Source: Paraburkholderia eburnea (lineage in GTDB: Bacteria > Pseudomonadota > Gammaproteobacteria > Burkholderiales > Burkholderiaceae). From it: a DNA stretch of 64,000 bases. Shown one piece after another: positions 7,381-17,046 of this stretch. Position 1 is the stretch's first letter, and the number at the start of each line of letters is the position of its first letter. The stretch is taken from the NCBI RefSeq assembly GCF_002917095.1, contig NZ_PQGA01000001.1:919782-983781 (forward strand). Direction: 5' to 3'. A program made the position numbers and the translations under genes. The notes under the pieces are model-generated. The model did not search any database. It was not told the origin of the DNA and was given only the letters and a program-made list of their open reading frames with translations.

Positions 7381-8583
7381 ATGAATATCGTCACACTCAA
7401 GCCGTCGAAAGAAAAATCCCTGCTGCGCCGCCATCCGTGGGTCTACGCCAACGCGATCGACCGCGTCGACGGCAAGCCCGCGCCGGGCGCCACGGTGGTC
7501 GTGCGCGCTCACGACGGCCGCTTCCTCGCGCGCGCCGCCTATAGCCCGCATTCGCAGATCCGCGCGCGCGTCTGGAGCTTCGACGAGAACGAACCCATCG
7601 ATCACGCGTTCTTCAAGCGCCGCGTGCAGCGCGCGCTCGCCCACCGCCAGGCGATGGTGAAGGGCACGGGCGCGGTGCGCCTGATCTTCGGCGAGGCGGA
7701 CGGCCTGCCGGGCCTGATCGTCGACTGGTATACGGAAGACGCGCAAAACCCGCGCGGCCAACTGGTCTGCCAGTTCATGGCGGCGGGCGTAGAGGCGTGG
7801 AAAGAGGCGATCGTGGGCGCACTGACCTCGGCGACGGGCTGCCCGAACGTCTACGAACGCTCGGACGTCTCGATCCGCGAGAAGGAAGGGCTGGAACAGA
7901 TCACGGGCCTGCTGGCCGGCGACGAGCCGCCCGCCACCATCATCGCCAACGAGAACGGCGTGCGCTATCACGTCGATGTGCGCAATGGCCACAAGACCGG
8001 CTTCTACGTCGATCAGCGCGACAACCGCGCGCTGGTGCAGACCTATGCCGATGGCCGCGACGTGCTCAACTGCTTCTGCTACACGGGCGGCTTCTCGCTT
8101 GCGGCGATGAAGGGCGGCGCGAAACGCGTGGTGTCGATCGACTCGTCGGGCGAGGCGCTGAACACGGCGCAAAAGAACGTCGAAGCCAACGGTTTCGACG
8201 CCGAACGCGCAACCTGGCTCGACGCCGACGCCTTCAAGACGCTGCGCCGTCTGCACGAAGAAGGCGAGCGATTCGACCTCGTGGTGCTCGATCCGCCCAA
8301 GTTCGCGGCTTCGCGCGAGCATGTGGACCGCGCCGCGCGCGCCTACAAGGACATCAACCTCACCGGCTTCAAGCTGCTGCGTCCGGGCGGCCTGCTGTTC
8401 ACGTACTCGTGCTCGGGCGCGATCGATGCGGAACTGTTCCAGAAGATCGTCGCGGGCGCGGCCGCCGATGCGAAGGTCGACGCGCGCATCCTCAAGCGCC
8501 TGGGCGCGGGCGTCGATCATCCGCTGCTGACGGCGTTCCCGGAAGGCGAATACCTCAAGGGCCTGCTGTTGCAAATCGCCTGA
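7381..8583 (+). CDS. rlmI: 23S rRNA (cytosine-5) methyltransferase, RlmI-like
   Basis: 400-residue class I SAM-dependent methyltransferase with an N-terminal PUA RNA-binding domain (LKPSKEKSLLRRHPWVYANA opens it), a linker barrel, and a Rossmann domain with LNCFCYTGGFSLAA (SAM site) and VVLDPPKFAASR (substrate side). The family methylates C1962 of 23S rRNA. The ATG at 7381 is chosen because the PUA domain begins there; the 34 codons before it are low-complexity. Assignment to RlmI rather than another PUA methyltransferase rests on length and domain order. Confidence 0.88.
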   Translation: MNIVTLKPSKEKSLLRRHPWVYANAIDRVDGKPAPGATVVVRAHDGRFLARAAYSPHSQIRARVWSFDENEPIDHAFFKRRVQRALAHRQAMVKGTGAVRLIFGEADGLPGLIVDWYTEDAQNPRGQLVCQFMAAGVEAWKEAIVGALTSATGCPNVYERSDVSIREKEGLEQITGLLAGDEPPATIIANENGVRYHVDVRNGHKTGFYVDQRDNRALVQTYADGRDVLNCFCYTGGFSLAAMKGGAKRVVSIDSSGEALNTAQKNVEANGFDAERATWLDADAFKTLRRLHEEGERFDLVVLDPPKFAASREHVDRAARAYKDINLTGFKLLRPGGLLFTYSCSGAIDAELFQKIVAGAAADAKVDARILKRLGAGVDHPLLTAFPEGEYLKGLLLQIA

Positions 8584-8687
8584 GACGGCCTTATCTGCGC
8601 GTGATCGGCGCGCACGCGGCGCGCGCATGATACGACCCCGTATCGCGCCGCTCCTGCGAGTACGCCGCAGATATGATTCAATAGATA

Positions 8688-8700
8688 GTTATGTTGTAAC
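8688..8700. promoter_or_regulatory. Possible Zur-type operator before the COG0523 GTPase
   Basis: GTTATGTTGTAAC is an imperfect palindrome with GTTA/TAAC arms in AT-rich sequence, 68 bases before the GTPase start. Zur boxes in Proteobacteria have a GTTATA..TATAAC core; two inner pairs do not match here. Support comes from gene type only. Confidence 0.3.
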
Positions 8701-8768
8701 ACTGGCGACAGAGCGCGCGGGCCGCGCGCCGCGCCGCGTCCTCACCCGACACTCATCAGGCACAGAGC

Positions 8769-9884
8769 ATGGCAAACAGCATGATTCCCGTCACGATCCT
8801 GACCGGCTTTCTCGGCAGCGGCAAGACCACGCTGCTCAAGCGCATCCTCAACGAGAACCACGGCATGAAGATCGCCGTGATCGAGAACGAGTTCGGCGAA
8901 GAGAACATCGACAACGAAATTCTCGTGCAGGACAGCAACGAGCAGATCATCCAGATGAGCAACGGCTGCATCTGCTGCACGATCCGCGGCGACCTCGCGC
9001 GCGTGCTCGGCGACCTCGCGCAGCAAAAGCGCGACGGCAAGCTGGATTTCGAGCGCGTCGTGATCGAAACGACCGGCCTCGCCAATCCGGGCCCGGTCGC
9101 GCAGACCTTCTTCATGGACAACGAGATCGCCGACACCTTCCTGCTCGACGCGATCATCACGCTGGTCGATGCCAAGCACGGCAACAAGCAGCTGAACGAG
9201 CATGAAGTGGTGCAGCGCCAGGTCGGTTTCGCCGATCGCATCTTCATCACGAAGGCCGATCTCGTCGATGCGAAGGAAGTCGCCGATCTGCGTCACCGCG
9301 TACTGCACATGAATCCGAAGGCGCAGGTGCGCGAAGTGAACTTCGGCGAGACGGACATCAAGGAAGTGTTCGATCTGCGCGGCTTCAACCTGAACGCCAA
9401 GCTCGAAATCGATCCCGACTTCCTCGCGGAAGACGAGCACGATCACGATCACGCGCACGCTCATGATGAACACGATCATGACCACGGCCACGATCACGCC
9501 GATCACGCGGACTGCGACCACGATCACGGCAAGTGCTCGCACGAAGGTCACGACCACGCTCACCATCATCACCACGCGCACCACGACGACAAGATCAAGT
9601 CGTTCGTGTACCGCAGCGACCGCCCGTTCGACCCGAACCGCCTGGAGGACTTCCTCGGCGGCATCCTGCAGATCTACGGCGAACACCTGCTGCGCTACAA
9701 GGGCGTGCTCTACATGAAGGGCGTGGATCGCAAGGTCGTGTTCCAGGGCGTGCACCAGATGATGGGCAGCGACCTCGCCGCCAAGTGGCTGCCGATCGAG
9801 AAGAAGAACAGCAAGATGGTGTTCATCGGCATCGAATTGCCGAAGGATCTCATCACCGACGGTCTCGACGCCTGCCTCGTCTGA
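8769..9884 (+). CDS. CobW/COG0523 family metal-chaperone GTPase
   Basis: 371-residue G3E-family GTPase. Visible are the P-loop GFLGSGKTT (13-21), the metal-binding CxCC (Cys67, Cys69, Cys70 in GCICC), ETTGLANP and the guanine-specificity motif TKAD. Between the GTPase and C-terminal CobW domains lies a His/Asp-rich stretch of about 55 residues, a metal-binding segment common in zinc-related members. Family members deliver or sense zinc, cobalt or other metals; the His-rich loop and the zinc-finger-less DksA next door point to zinc. The start ATG is preceded by a GAGCATGG context. A terminator follows, so it is a separate unit from dksA. Confidence 0.85.
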   Translation: MANSMIPVTILTGFLGSGKTTLLKRILNENHGMKIAVIENEFGEENIDNEILVQDSNEQIIQMSNGCICCTIRGDLARVLGDLAQQKRDGKLDFERVVIETTGLANPGPVAQTFFMDNEIADTFLLDAIITLVDAKHGNKQLNEHEVVQRQVGFADRIFITKADLVDAKEVADLRHRVLHMNPKAQVREVNFGETDIKEVFDLRGFNLNAKLEIDPDFLAEDEHDHDHAHAHDEHDHDHGHDHADHADCDHDHGKCSHEGHDHAHHHHHAHHDDKIKSFVYRSDRPFDPNRLEDFLGGILQIYGEHLLRYKGVLYMKGVDRKVVFQGVHQMMGSDLAAKWLPIEKKNSKMVFIGIELPKDLITDGLDACLV

Positions 9885-9945
9885 TGCGCTGATTCCGCAT
9901 TTAAGACAGCAATGGCGTCGATTTTGACGCTGACTTTGACACTTC

Positions 9946-9980
9946 AACGCCTGGCCTCGCGCCGGGCGTTGCTGTTTTTA
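9946..9980 (+). terminator. Intrinsic terminator after the COG0523 gene
   Basis: Stem CAACGCC..GGGCGTTG (9946-9972), then a T run. Confidence 0.75.
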
Positions 9981-10493
9981 GCGGCATTGCAGGCGCGTAA
10001 TGACAGCTTTGCGTGCGCTGTGCATCAAATAACGTACCCGACCATCGCTTTTTCACGATTAGCGCGTTATATTTTCTGGATATCGAGCGCAGGACCAGGC
10101 CGCGAATACAGGGATTTCCCGCTTGCGGCGTGAGTTTGCGGTTCGGTTACAATACGGCCCCACTGGAAGAGCGGCATTCTCCCCCATACCGGTTTACGGC
10201 AATTTCCGGCAGCTTCGGCGAGAATCGCCTCCCCGGCCGCGCGTCGCGTCGCAGCGCGCAGCCGGTACGAAATATGCCTCAGAAGCTTCTGAACTACGGT
10301 TTCCAGAGGAGTTCGGCCCCGCAGCGGCGCTCAGGCGTCACGACAATTCACCGTCCGTGCCCGTCAGTGCGCACCTTGGCGCGACAAAGCGCGCGATAAA
10401 ACGCGGTTTTGGGTGGTAAAAGCCACTGCGGGCAACACAAAAGTGCAGGCAAGATGTGCCAGTTTTGCCTCACTCATTGAAGAAGCAAGCCAG
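9981..10493. other. Gene-free stretch upstream of dksA
   Basis: About 510 bases with no supportable gene. A possible -10 TACAAT lies at 10148-10153 with a TTGCGG 19 bases before it. A TATATT lies near 10066. Short frames across this region have no family features. It would give dksA a leader of over 300 bases if the TACAAT is used. Confidence 0.4.
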
Positions 10494-10913
10494 ATGACGA
10501 CGAAACGACTCTTGACCGAAGCCGAAATCCTGAAGATGAGCGACAAGGATTACATGAACGAGGATCAGCTCGCCTTCTTCAAGAACCGGCTCGAACAGCT
10601 GCAGGCGGAAATCCTCCGCAATGCGGGCCAGACCACCGAGAATCTGCGCGAAACCGTGATCGTTCCCGATCCGGCCGACCGCGCGACGATCGAAGAAGAG
10701 CATGCGCTCGAATTGCGCACGCGCGACCGCGAACGCAAGCTGCTGAAGAAGGTGCAGCAATCGATCGCGCGCATCGAATCGGGCGATTACGGCTGGTGCG
10801 AGGAAACCGGTGAGCCGATCGGCATTCCGCGTCTGCTCGCGCGCCCGACCGCCACGCTCTCGCTCGAAGCGCAGGAGCGCCGCGAACTGCGCCAGAAGCT
10901 GTTCGGCGACTGA
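10494..10913 (+). CDS. dksA: RNA polymerase-binding factor DksA, zinc-finger-depleted form
   Basis: Binds the RNA polymerase secondary channel and, with ppGpp, adjusts transcription in the stringent response. 139 residues: N-terminal helices, a coiled coil whose tip keeps the Asp and Ala of DPADRAT, then the C-terminal globule. Of the four zinc-ligand cysteines of the E. coli protein only Cys102 remains; the other positions are Thr105, Ser123 and Ala126 (WCEETG and TLSLEA). This CxxT-17-SxxA pattern is that described for the zinc-independent DksA2 of Pseudomonas aeruginosa. The start is the ATG at 10494 (MTTKRLLTEAEILKMSD); 27 extra upstream codons do not resemble the family. Confidence 0.93.
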   Translation: MTTKRLLTEAEILKMSDKDYMNEDQLAFFKNRLEQLQAEILRNAGQTTENLRETVIVPDPADRATIEEEHALELRTRDRERKLLKKVQQSIARIESGDYGWCEETGEPIGIPRLLARPTATLSLEAQERRELRQKLFGD

Positions 10914-10986
10914 TCCGCTTCCGGCCACCGGCCGCGCCACGTTGGATACGTGAGTGCGTGCCGGATCGACTGCCTTCCTCGAAGAA

Positions 10987-11012
10987 GCGCACGGAGTCCC
11001 GTGCGCTTTTTT
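10987..11012 (+). terminator. Intrinsic terminator of dksA
   Basis: Stem GCGCACGG/CCGTGCGC with an AGTC loop, followed by six T. Confidence 0.88.
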
Positions 11013-11094
11013 ATTGGCGCGCCGCTCGTGCGCGCCAATGCCTTTCCCATACCCTTTTCCCCTCGCCTTTATCTCGCTTTCTGCGCCGCGAGCC

Positions 11095-11120
11095 CTTGAA
11101 CTGCCCGCTGCCGCCCTAAA
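11095..11120 (+). promoter_or_regulatory. Sigma-32-like heat-shock promoter of hslVU
   Basis: CTTGAA (11095-11100), a 13-base spacer, then CCCTAAA (11114-11120). The consensus is CTTGAA-N13-CCCCATnT. It lies about 150 bases before hslV, a classic heat-shock operon. Confidence 0.55.
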
Positions 11121-11271
11121 CTCCTACCGACACGCCCGCTCGCGCGCCCTGGCGCGCACGTCTTCCACGCAGGCGCCCGGCACGCGCGGCGCGTACCGAA
11201 TCCCGACGGCGCGGCACGGCGGCAACAGCCGCGCCAGTCTCTACCTGGCAACAACGGTAAAAGGAACGCAC

Positions 11272-11808
11272 ATGGAGCAATTTCACGGCACGACGATCGT
11301 ATCCGTGCGGCGCGGCGACAAGGTCGCCCTCGGCGGCGACGGCCAGGTCACCCTCGGCAACATCGTCATGAAGGGCGGAGCGAAGAAGGTGCGACGCATC
11401 TACGGCGGCAAGGTGATGGTCGGCTTCGCCGGCGGCACCGCCGACGCATTCTCGCTGCTCGACCGCTTCGAAGCCAAGCTCGAAAAACATCAGGGCAATC
11501 TCACCCGCGCCGCCGTCGAACTCGCCAAGGACTGGCGCACCGACCGCATGCTGCGCCGTCTCGAAGCAATGCTGATCGCCGCCGACGCCACCACCACGCT
11601 CGTCATCACCGGCAACGGCGACGTGCTCGACCCCGAAGGCGGCATCTGCGCGATCGGCTCGGGTGGTTCGTATGCGCAGGCCGCGGCCAAGGCGCTGGTC
11701 GACAACACCGACCTCTCGCCGCGCGAAATCGTCGAAAAGTCGCTCGAAATCGCGGGCGACATGTGCATCTATACGAATCACAACCGCGTGATCGAAACCA
11801 TCGAGTAA
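11272..11808 (+). CDS. hslV: HslV, peptidase subunit of the HslUV protease
   Basis: Forms the double-hexamer proteolytic core of the ATP-dependent HslUV protease. 178 residues. The catalytic Thr is the first of [20 protein letters not shown], exposed after removal of a six-residue leader (MEQFHG). [10 protein letters not shown] and [10 protein letters not shown] are also typical. The ATG at 11272 has an AAAAGGAA ribosome site. hslU follows 26 bases later in the same operon. Confidence 0.97.
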   Translation: MEQFHGTTIVSVRRGDKVALGGDGQVTLGNIVMKGGAKKVRRIYGGKVMVGFAGGTADAFSLLDRFEAKLEKHQGNLTRAAVELAKDWRTDRMLRRLEAMLIAADATTTLVITGNGDVLDPEGGICAIGSGGSYAQAAAKALVDNTDLSPREIVEKSLEIAGDMCIYTNHNRVIETIE

Positions 11809-11834
11809 CCCTCCCAGGACGACAAGGAATCACG

Positions 11835-13184
11835 ATGAGCACCATGACTCCCGCCGAGATCGTCTCGGAACTCGACAAGCACATCATCGGCCAGGGCAAG
11901 GCCAAGAAGGCCGTGGCTGTCGCGCTGCGCAACCGCTGGCGCCGTCAGCAGGTGGCCGAGCCGCTGCGCCAGGAAATCACGCCGAAGAACATTCTCATGA
12001 TCGGGCCGACGGGCGTCGGCAAGACCGAAATCGCGCGCCGTCTGGCCAAGCTCGCGGACGCGCCGTTCATCAAGATCGAAGCGACCAAGTTCACCGAAGT
12101 GGGCTACGTGGGCCGCGACGTCGACAGCATCGTGCGCGATCTCATCGAAATTTCGGTGAAGCAGACGCGCGAAACGGAAATGCGCAAGGTGCGCAGCAAA
12201 GCCACCGATCAGGCCGAAGACCGCATCCTCGACATCCTGCTGCCGAGCGCGCGCCAGGTGGGCTTTGGCTCGTCGGATGCGGCTACCGCCGGCGAAGGCG
12301 ACAACGTCACGCGCCAGACCTTCCGCAAGCGCCTGCGCGAAGGCCAGCTCGACGACAAGGAAATCGAGCTCGACGTCGAAATGCCGCAGGCAGGCATGGA
12401 CATCATGGGGCCGCCGGGCATGGAAGACATGACCGAGCAGATCCGTTCGATGTTCGCGAACCTGGGCGGCGGCAAGAAGACGCGCCGCAAGGTGAAGGTC
12501 AAGGAAGCGCTCAAGCTCCTCACGGACGAGGAAGCGGCCAGGATGCTCAACGACGAAGAGGTCAAGCAGAAGGCCGTGCAGAACGTCGAGCAGAACGGCA
12601 TCGTGTTCCTCGACGAGATCGACAAGATCGCCTCGCGTAACAACGAAGGCAGCGGCGGCGGCGAAGTGTCGCGTCAGGGCGTGCAGCGCGATCTGCTGCC
12701 GCTCGTGGAAGGCACCACCATCAACACGAAGTACGGGATGATCAAGACCGATCACATCCTGTTCATCGCAAGCGGCGCGTTCCATCTGTCGAAGCCGAGC
12801 GATCTGATTCCCGAACTGCAGGGCCGCTTCCCGATCCGCGTGGAACTGGAATCGCTGTCCGTGAAGGACTTCGAAGCGATTCTGGTCTCGACCGACGCGA
12901 GCCTCGTGAAGCAGTATCAGGCGCTGCTCGCCACCGAAGACGTGCAGCTCGATTTCGCCGAAGACGGGATTCGCCGCCTCGCGGAAATCGCTTACTCGGT
13001 CAACGAGAAAACCGAGAACATCGGTGCGCGCCGTCTCTACACGGTCATCGAAAAGCTGCTGGAAGACGTGTCGTTCGCCGCGGGCAATCACGCGGGCCAG
13101 AGCGTGACCGTCGATGCCGCTTACGTGGACAAGGCGCTCGGCGAAGTCTCGCAGGACGAGGATCTGTCGCGCTACGTGCTGTAA
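11835..13184 (+). CDS. hslU: HslU, ATPase subunit of the HslUV protease
   Basis: AAA+ unfoldase that feeds substrates to HslV. 449 residues. Walker A is GPTGVGKTE, Walker B is VFLDEIDK; the intermediate I domain lies between them (about 105-245). The [12 protein letters not shown] and GARRLYTV segments carry the arginine-finger and sensor-2 regions. The chosen start is ATG 11835 ([20 protein letters not shown]), with AAGGAA upstream; ATG 11844 is an alternative. The open frame before it overlaps hslV and is not coding. Confidence 0.97.
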   Translation: MSTMTPAEIVSELDKHIIGQGKAKKAVAVALRNRWRRQQVAEPLRQEITPKNILMIGPTGVGKTEIARRLAKLADAPFIKIEATKFTEVGYVGRDVDSIVRDLIEISVKQTRETEMRKVRSKATDQAEDRILDILLPSARQVGFGSSDAATAGEGDNVTRQTFRKRLREGQLDDKEIELDVEMPQAGMDIMGPPGMEDMTEQIRSMFANLGGGKKTRRKVKVKEALKLLTDEEAARMLNDEEVKQKAVQNVEQNGIVFLDEIDKIASRNNEGSGGGEVSRQGVQRDLLPLVEGTTINTKYGMIKTDHILFIASGAFHLSKPSDLIPELQGRFPIRVELESLSVKDFEAILVSTDASLVKQYQALLATEDVQLDFAEDGIRRLAEIAYSVNEKTENIGARRLYTVIEKLLEDVSFAAGNHAGQSVTVDAAYVDKALGEVSQDEDLSRYVL

Positions 13185-13210
13185 GCGCGCACCCCAGGCC
13201 TTAAAGCAAA

Positions 13211-13236
13211 AGCCCTGCAAATGCAGGGCTTTTTTC
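13211..13236. terminator. Intrinsic terminator after hslU
   Basis: Stem AGCCCTGC/GCAGGGCT with an AAAT loop and a T run. It lies between the convergent hslU and regA genes. Confidence 0.85.
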
Positions 13237-13260
13237 ATTGCGGCGCCGATGTGAACGCGC

Positions 13261-13803
13261 TTACTGCTTGACCGGACGCTTTGCGAGCTTGCGCTGCAGC
13301 GTGCGCCGGTGCATGTTGAGCGCGCGCGCCGTGGCCGAAATATTGCCGCCGTGCTCGGACAGCACGCGCTGGATGTGCTCCCATTCGAGACGCGCGACCG
13401 ACAGCGGCGCGGGATGTTCGATGGCGGCTTCCGCCTGCAGCGAGCTTGCGTCGCCCTGCAGCGACGTGAGGATCATTTCGACATTGGCGGGCTTGGCGAG
13501 GTAGTTGTCCGCGCCGTCCTTGACCGCCTGCACCGCCGTGGCGATGCTCGCATAGCCGGTGAGCACGAGCATACGCGCATCGGGCTGAAGATCGCGCAGC
13601 GGCGCGATCAGCGTGAGGCCCGAGTCGTTGCCCAGATGCAGGTCGACGGTGATTTGCCCGAACTTTTGCTGGTTTGCGAAGCGGATCGCTTCCTCGGCGT
13701 TGTGCGCCTGCTGCACTTCGTAGCCGCGCCGCGTGAGACCGCGCGCGAGGATGTCGGAGAAGACTTCGTCGTCGTCGATCACCAGAAAATTCATATCGCT
13801 CAT
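13261..13803 (-). CDS. regA: Redox response regulator, RegA/PrrA/RoxR family
   Basis: 180-residue response regulator. The receiver domain has Asp10/Asp11, the phosphoacceptor Asp54 in ITVDLHLGND, Thr in VLTGYAS and Lys in LAKPAN. A short linker leads to a Fis-type helix-turn-helix (GGNISATARALNMHRRTLQRKLAKRP) with no AAA+ domain, as in RegA. The ATG at 13803 (MSDMNFLVIDDDE) fits the family start. The kinase gene lies 115 bases upstream on the same strand. The pair adjusts respiratory and energy genes to redox state in other Proteobacteria; the targets here are unknown. Confidence 0.9.
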   Translation of the reverse strand: MSDMNFLVIDDDEVFSDILARGLTRRGYEVQQAHNAEEAIRFANQQKFGQITVDLHLGNDSGLTLIAPLRDLQPDARMLVLTGYASIATAVQAVKDGADNYLAKPANVEMILTSLQGDASSLQAEAAIEHPAPLSVARLEWEHIQRVLSEHGGNISATARALNMHRRTLQRKLAKRPVKQ

Positions 13804-13917
13804 GCCACTTTCTCCGTGTTGCACCGATGTTCCGTGATGCGTCGTGATGTTGCGTGATGTTGCGTATCGATCAGGCCGGGCCGAGCCGTTCGCGCCTGCC
13901 ATGCCTGATCCCCTGTC

Positions 13918-15270
13918 CTAGAGCGCCGCCGCCGCGCCACCGCGCGAACCGGCGGCCGGGCTCACTTCAGCCGCCGGCCCCGCCGTCACCGGCACGCGCA
14001 ATACCGCGCGCGTGCCACGCGCCTTGCGCGGGCGGGGCGCGCTGCTTTCGAGGCTCGTCGCGCCCTTCGCCGTTTGCGCGGGAGCGTCGGTGAGATCGAT
14101 CGATCCGCCAAGACGTGCCGCCGACGAAAACGCCAGATAAAGCCCCACGCCATGACCGCCCTGCGTGCTGTCGACGGGCGCCGCGCCCAGCGACGCGCGC
14201 AACGACGGCGGGATACCCGGCCCCGCGTCGCAAACTTCGAAATCGATATATCCTGGCAGCGGCGTGGCGCGCAGCGTCACAAAGTCGCGGCTCGCGCGCG
14301 CGGCGTTGTCGAGCAGGATGGTGAGGATCTGGCCGACCGCCACGGTGTCGTCGAGGCTCAGGTCCTGCGGCGCATCGCCAAGCAGTTCGAAACTCACGTG
14401 CGGATGGCGCAGGCGCCACTGTTCGACAAACGGCCCAAGCCATTCGCTCACCGCCTGGCGACTACCCGTGGACGAGGCGCGGCTGCGCAATCGCGCAAGC
14501 GCCGAGGTGCAGAGCGTGATCTGCTTGTCGAGCAATTCGAGGTCGGCGGAATACGGCTCCAGGCCCTTGTCGCTGCGGGCGATGTCGCGCAGTTCTTCGG
14601 TGAGCATGGCGATGCTGGACAGCGGCGTGCCGATTTCATGCGCGACGGTGGCCGCCTGCACGCCGAGCGCCACCGCACGTTCGTCGCGCAACAGGCGCTG
14701 CTGTGCGTCGGCGAGCGCGTATTCGCGCTGGCGCAGCGCCCGCGACATGCGTGCCACGAACCACACGATCAGCGCCACGCTCACCATGAAGTTGACCCAC
14801 ATGCCCGCGCGGTAGTAATCGAACAGATTGGCGGGATTGTCGAGATTGAGCGGAACGTTGTCGAAGCCGAGCAGCACGTAGCAAACCACGGCGAAGCACG
14901 CGAGCCATGCCGTGAGATACCACGGCAACACGGCGGCCGCGATGGCCAGCGACGGCAGATAGAGCGAAACGAACGGATTGGTCGTACCGCCCGAGAGGAA
15001 CAGCAGCGCGGAAAGCGCGCCGAGATCGACCCATAGTTGACCGAACAGTTCGAGATCGGATTCGGGACGGTCCTGCGTGACGCGCAGCCAGGTGACGCCG
15101 TTGAACGCCACTTCAAGGGCGATCACGAACAGCATGGCGGGCAGCGGCAATTGCACGCCGAAGAAGAATTGCACGAACGCAATCGTGCACAGCTGGCCGA
15201 TGATGGCGAGGCTGCGCAGCCAGAATACATGGCTGAGATTGACGCGGGCGCTGACAGTTATGCGATGCAT
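13918..15270 (-). CDS. regB: Redox sensor histidine kinase, RegB/PrrB/RoxS family
   Basis: 450 residues. An N-terminal block of about six membrane helices (to ~175) carries the quinone-site heptapeptide GGTTNPF (94-100). The H-box is VAHEIGTPLSSIAML with His211, followed by Cys254 in QITLCTSALARL, at the place of the redox-active cysteine described in RegB. The catalytic ATPase domain shows ILLDNAARAS (N-box) and CDAGPGIPPS (G1). The C-terminus is an Ala-rich tail. Ubiquinone binding and cysteine oxidation are known for the family and inferred here. Confidence 0.9.
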   Translation of the reverse strand: MHRITVSARVNLSHVFWLRSLAIIGQLCTIAFVQFFFGVQLPLPAMLFVIALEVAFNGVTWLRVTQDRPESDLELFGQLWVDLGALSALLFLSGGTTNPFVSLYLPSLAIAAAVLPWYLTAWLACFAVVCYVLLGFDNVPLNLDNPANLFDYYRAGMWVNFMVSVALIVWFVARMSRALRQREYALADAQQRLLRDERAVALGVQAATVAHEIGTPLSSIAMLTEELRDIARSDKGLEPYSADLELLDKQITLCTSALARLRSRASSTGSRQAVSEWLGPFVEQWRLRHPHVSFELLGDAPQDLSLDDTVAVGQILTILLDNAARASRDFVTLRATPLPGYIDFEVCDAGPGIPPSLRASLGAAPVDSTQGGHGVGLYLAFSSAARLGGSIDLTDAPAQTAKGATSLESSAPRPRKARGTRAVLRVPVTAGPAAEVSPAAGSRGGAAAAL

Positions 15271-15386
15271 GGCGTCAGTTTACCTGTTCGGACTTGTCTT
15301 ATTCATTGTCTCGAAAAGCTCTGTTCCAATATCTGACATACGTCCACTACACAGCGGGCGACCTTTTCTGACAAGGCAGGCAGCCG

Positions 15387-17021
15387 ATGACTTCCTTTAC
15401 GCCCGATCCCGTGCAGAAGGCGCGCGATCTCTTTCTCGATTTCGTCGATGTTGCCTGCGGCGATATGTCGTCGGTGGACACGCTGCTGGACGCCACGCGC
15501 ACCGCGCTGCGCGAACTCGACGACGACGCGCTCATGCTCACGGCCGCGCGCGCGAAGCAACCCGAGCTGGCGAAGGAATCCATCCGGCTGTGCGCCGCCA
15601 TCGCCCGGCTTGAACCGCAACGCACCGCCGCATGGTTTGCGGCAGGCCTGGCATTGCAGTTGGCGAATCGTCACGCCGAATCCCTGGTACCTTACCGCCG
15701 CGCGCTCGCCATCGATCGAACGTTTCCGAATCTGCGCAACAATCTTGCAACTGCATTGATGCAAATCAAATCCGATGGCGATGAAGTCGCGGCGCTACTT
15801 GGCGAATGCATCGAGGCGAATCCGGAAGACATCAACGCGTGGGTCAATCTCGGGCACTTGCGGGCCGACGAAGCCGACGCCACGCGCCCCCTCGAAGCCA
15901 GCCGGCGCGCCGTCGCCCTGGCGCCGCACAGCGCCCACGCCCTCAACAACTACTCGATGGCCTGCAAGGAAAACCAGCACTGGGACGAAGCCGAGCGCGC
16001 GGCCCGCGCCGCGTGCCAGTATGCCCCCAACGAGGCGTCGATACGCCTGAACCTGTCGATGACCCAGCTCGTGCGCGGCAACTTCGCCGAAGGTTGGGCC
16101 GATCATGAGCTGCGCTGGCAAGGGTCGAGCGAACTCGCGTCGGGCCGCCCCGTGTTTCCGAAACCCACATGGCGCGGCGAGCCGCTCGCGGGCAAGACAC
16201 TGCTGGTGTGGGGCGAACAGGGCATGGGCGATCTGCTGCAATTCAGCCGCTATATCCCGATGCTCGCCGAACGCGTGCGCCGCGAGGGCGGCAAGCTCGC
16301 GTGGAACGCCTTCCCGCAGATGGGCGCGCTGCTGGCACGCAGCCTGCACGGCCACTTCGACCTGTACACAGCGGGCGGCCCGGTCGAGGCGCTGCCGCCG
16401 TTCGACTACGAGATCTCGCTCGTGAGCCTGCCCTGGCTCTTCGACACGCGCGAGGACACCATTCCCGGCCCCACGCGCTATCTGGCCTCCGAACCCGCCG
16501 CGGCCGCCCGTTGGCGCGAACGTCTGGCCGCAGAAACCCGGCTGAAGGTCGGACTGACCTGGACGGGCAGCCTCACGCATAAGCGCAATCCGTTCCGGCG
16601 CGTCGGGCTTGAACGTTACGCGCGGCATTTCGGCGGCATCGACAACGTGGCGTTCTATTCGTTGCAGCCAGGCGCGCAAGCCGACATCGCGGCCGCGCGC
16701 GAAGCAGGCTTCGAGGTCATCGACTACACCGGAGAGTGGAAGAACTTCGACGACACCGCCGCTTTCGTCGATGCGCTCGATCTCGTGATTTCGGTCTGCA
16801 CGTCGGCGGCGCACCTGGCGGGCGCGCTCGGCCAGCGTTCGTGGGTGCTGCTGGACGTGAACCCGCACTGGGTCTGGATGCTCGATCGCCGCGACAGCCC
16901 GTGGTATCCGAACACCACGCTGTATCGCCAGCAGCACTTCAGGCAATGGGAGCCGGTGCTCGACAGCATGGGCGCCGATCTGGCGAAGCTCGCCGCCACG
17001 CATCAATCGAAGCGCGCCTGA
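15387..17021 (+). CDS. TPR protein with glycosyltransferase-9-like C-terminal domain
   Basis: 544 residues. Residues ~60-250 hold tetratricopeptide repeats (WFAAGLALQLANRHAES, INAWVNLGHLRADEADATRP, AHALNNYSMACKENQHWDEA). The C-terminal half resembles ADP-heptose:LPS transferases: LLVWGEQGMGDLLQFSRYIP, VGLTWTGS, and near the end DLVISVCTSAAHLAGALGQR, the nucleotide-sugar region. Such TPR-GT proteins are common in Burkholderia and are thought to act in polysaccharide or protein glycosylation, but no substrate is known. No signal peptide is seen, so it is probably cytoplasmic. It is divergent from regB. Confidence 0.75.
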   Translation: MTSFTPDPVQKARDLFLDFVDVACGDMSSVDTLLDATRTALRELDDDALMLTAARAKQPELAKESIRLCAAIARLEPQRTAAWFAAGLALQLANRHAESLVPYRRALAIDRTFPNLRNNLATALMQIKSDGDEVAALLGECIEANPEDINAWVNLGHLRADEADATRPLEASRRAVALAPHSAHALNNYSMACKENQHWDEAERAARAACQYAPNEASIRLNLSMTQLVRGNFAEGWADHELRWQGSSELASGRPVFPKPTWRGEPLAGKTLLVWGEQGMGDLLQFSRYIPMLAERVRREGGKLAWNAFPQMGALLARSLHGHFDLYTAGGPVEALPPFDYEISLVSLPWLFDTREDTIPGPTRYLASEPAAAARWRERLAAETRLKVGLTWTGSLTHKRNPFRRVGLERYARHFGGIDNVAFYSLQPGAQADIAAAREAGFEVIDYTGEWKNFDDTAAFVDALDLVISVCTSAAHLAGALGQRSWVLLDVNPHWVWMLDRRDSPWYPNTTLYRQQHFRQWEPVLDSMGADLAKLAATHQSKRA

Positions 17022-17046
17022 ACGCCGGCGAGGCGGCAGGAGCGTG

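Larger units (their letters stand above)
10914..11271. other. dksA-hslV intergenic region
   Basis: Holds the dksA terminator and a sigma-32-like promoter, described separately. An in-frame extension of hslV upstream of its ATG is open but has no family resemblance. Nothing else is seen. Confidence 0.5.

Noticed and set aside
10954..11271. In-frame 5' extension of hslV
   Set aside because: Crosses the dksA terminator and the heat-shock promoter; HslV starts with a short leader before the catalytic Thr.
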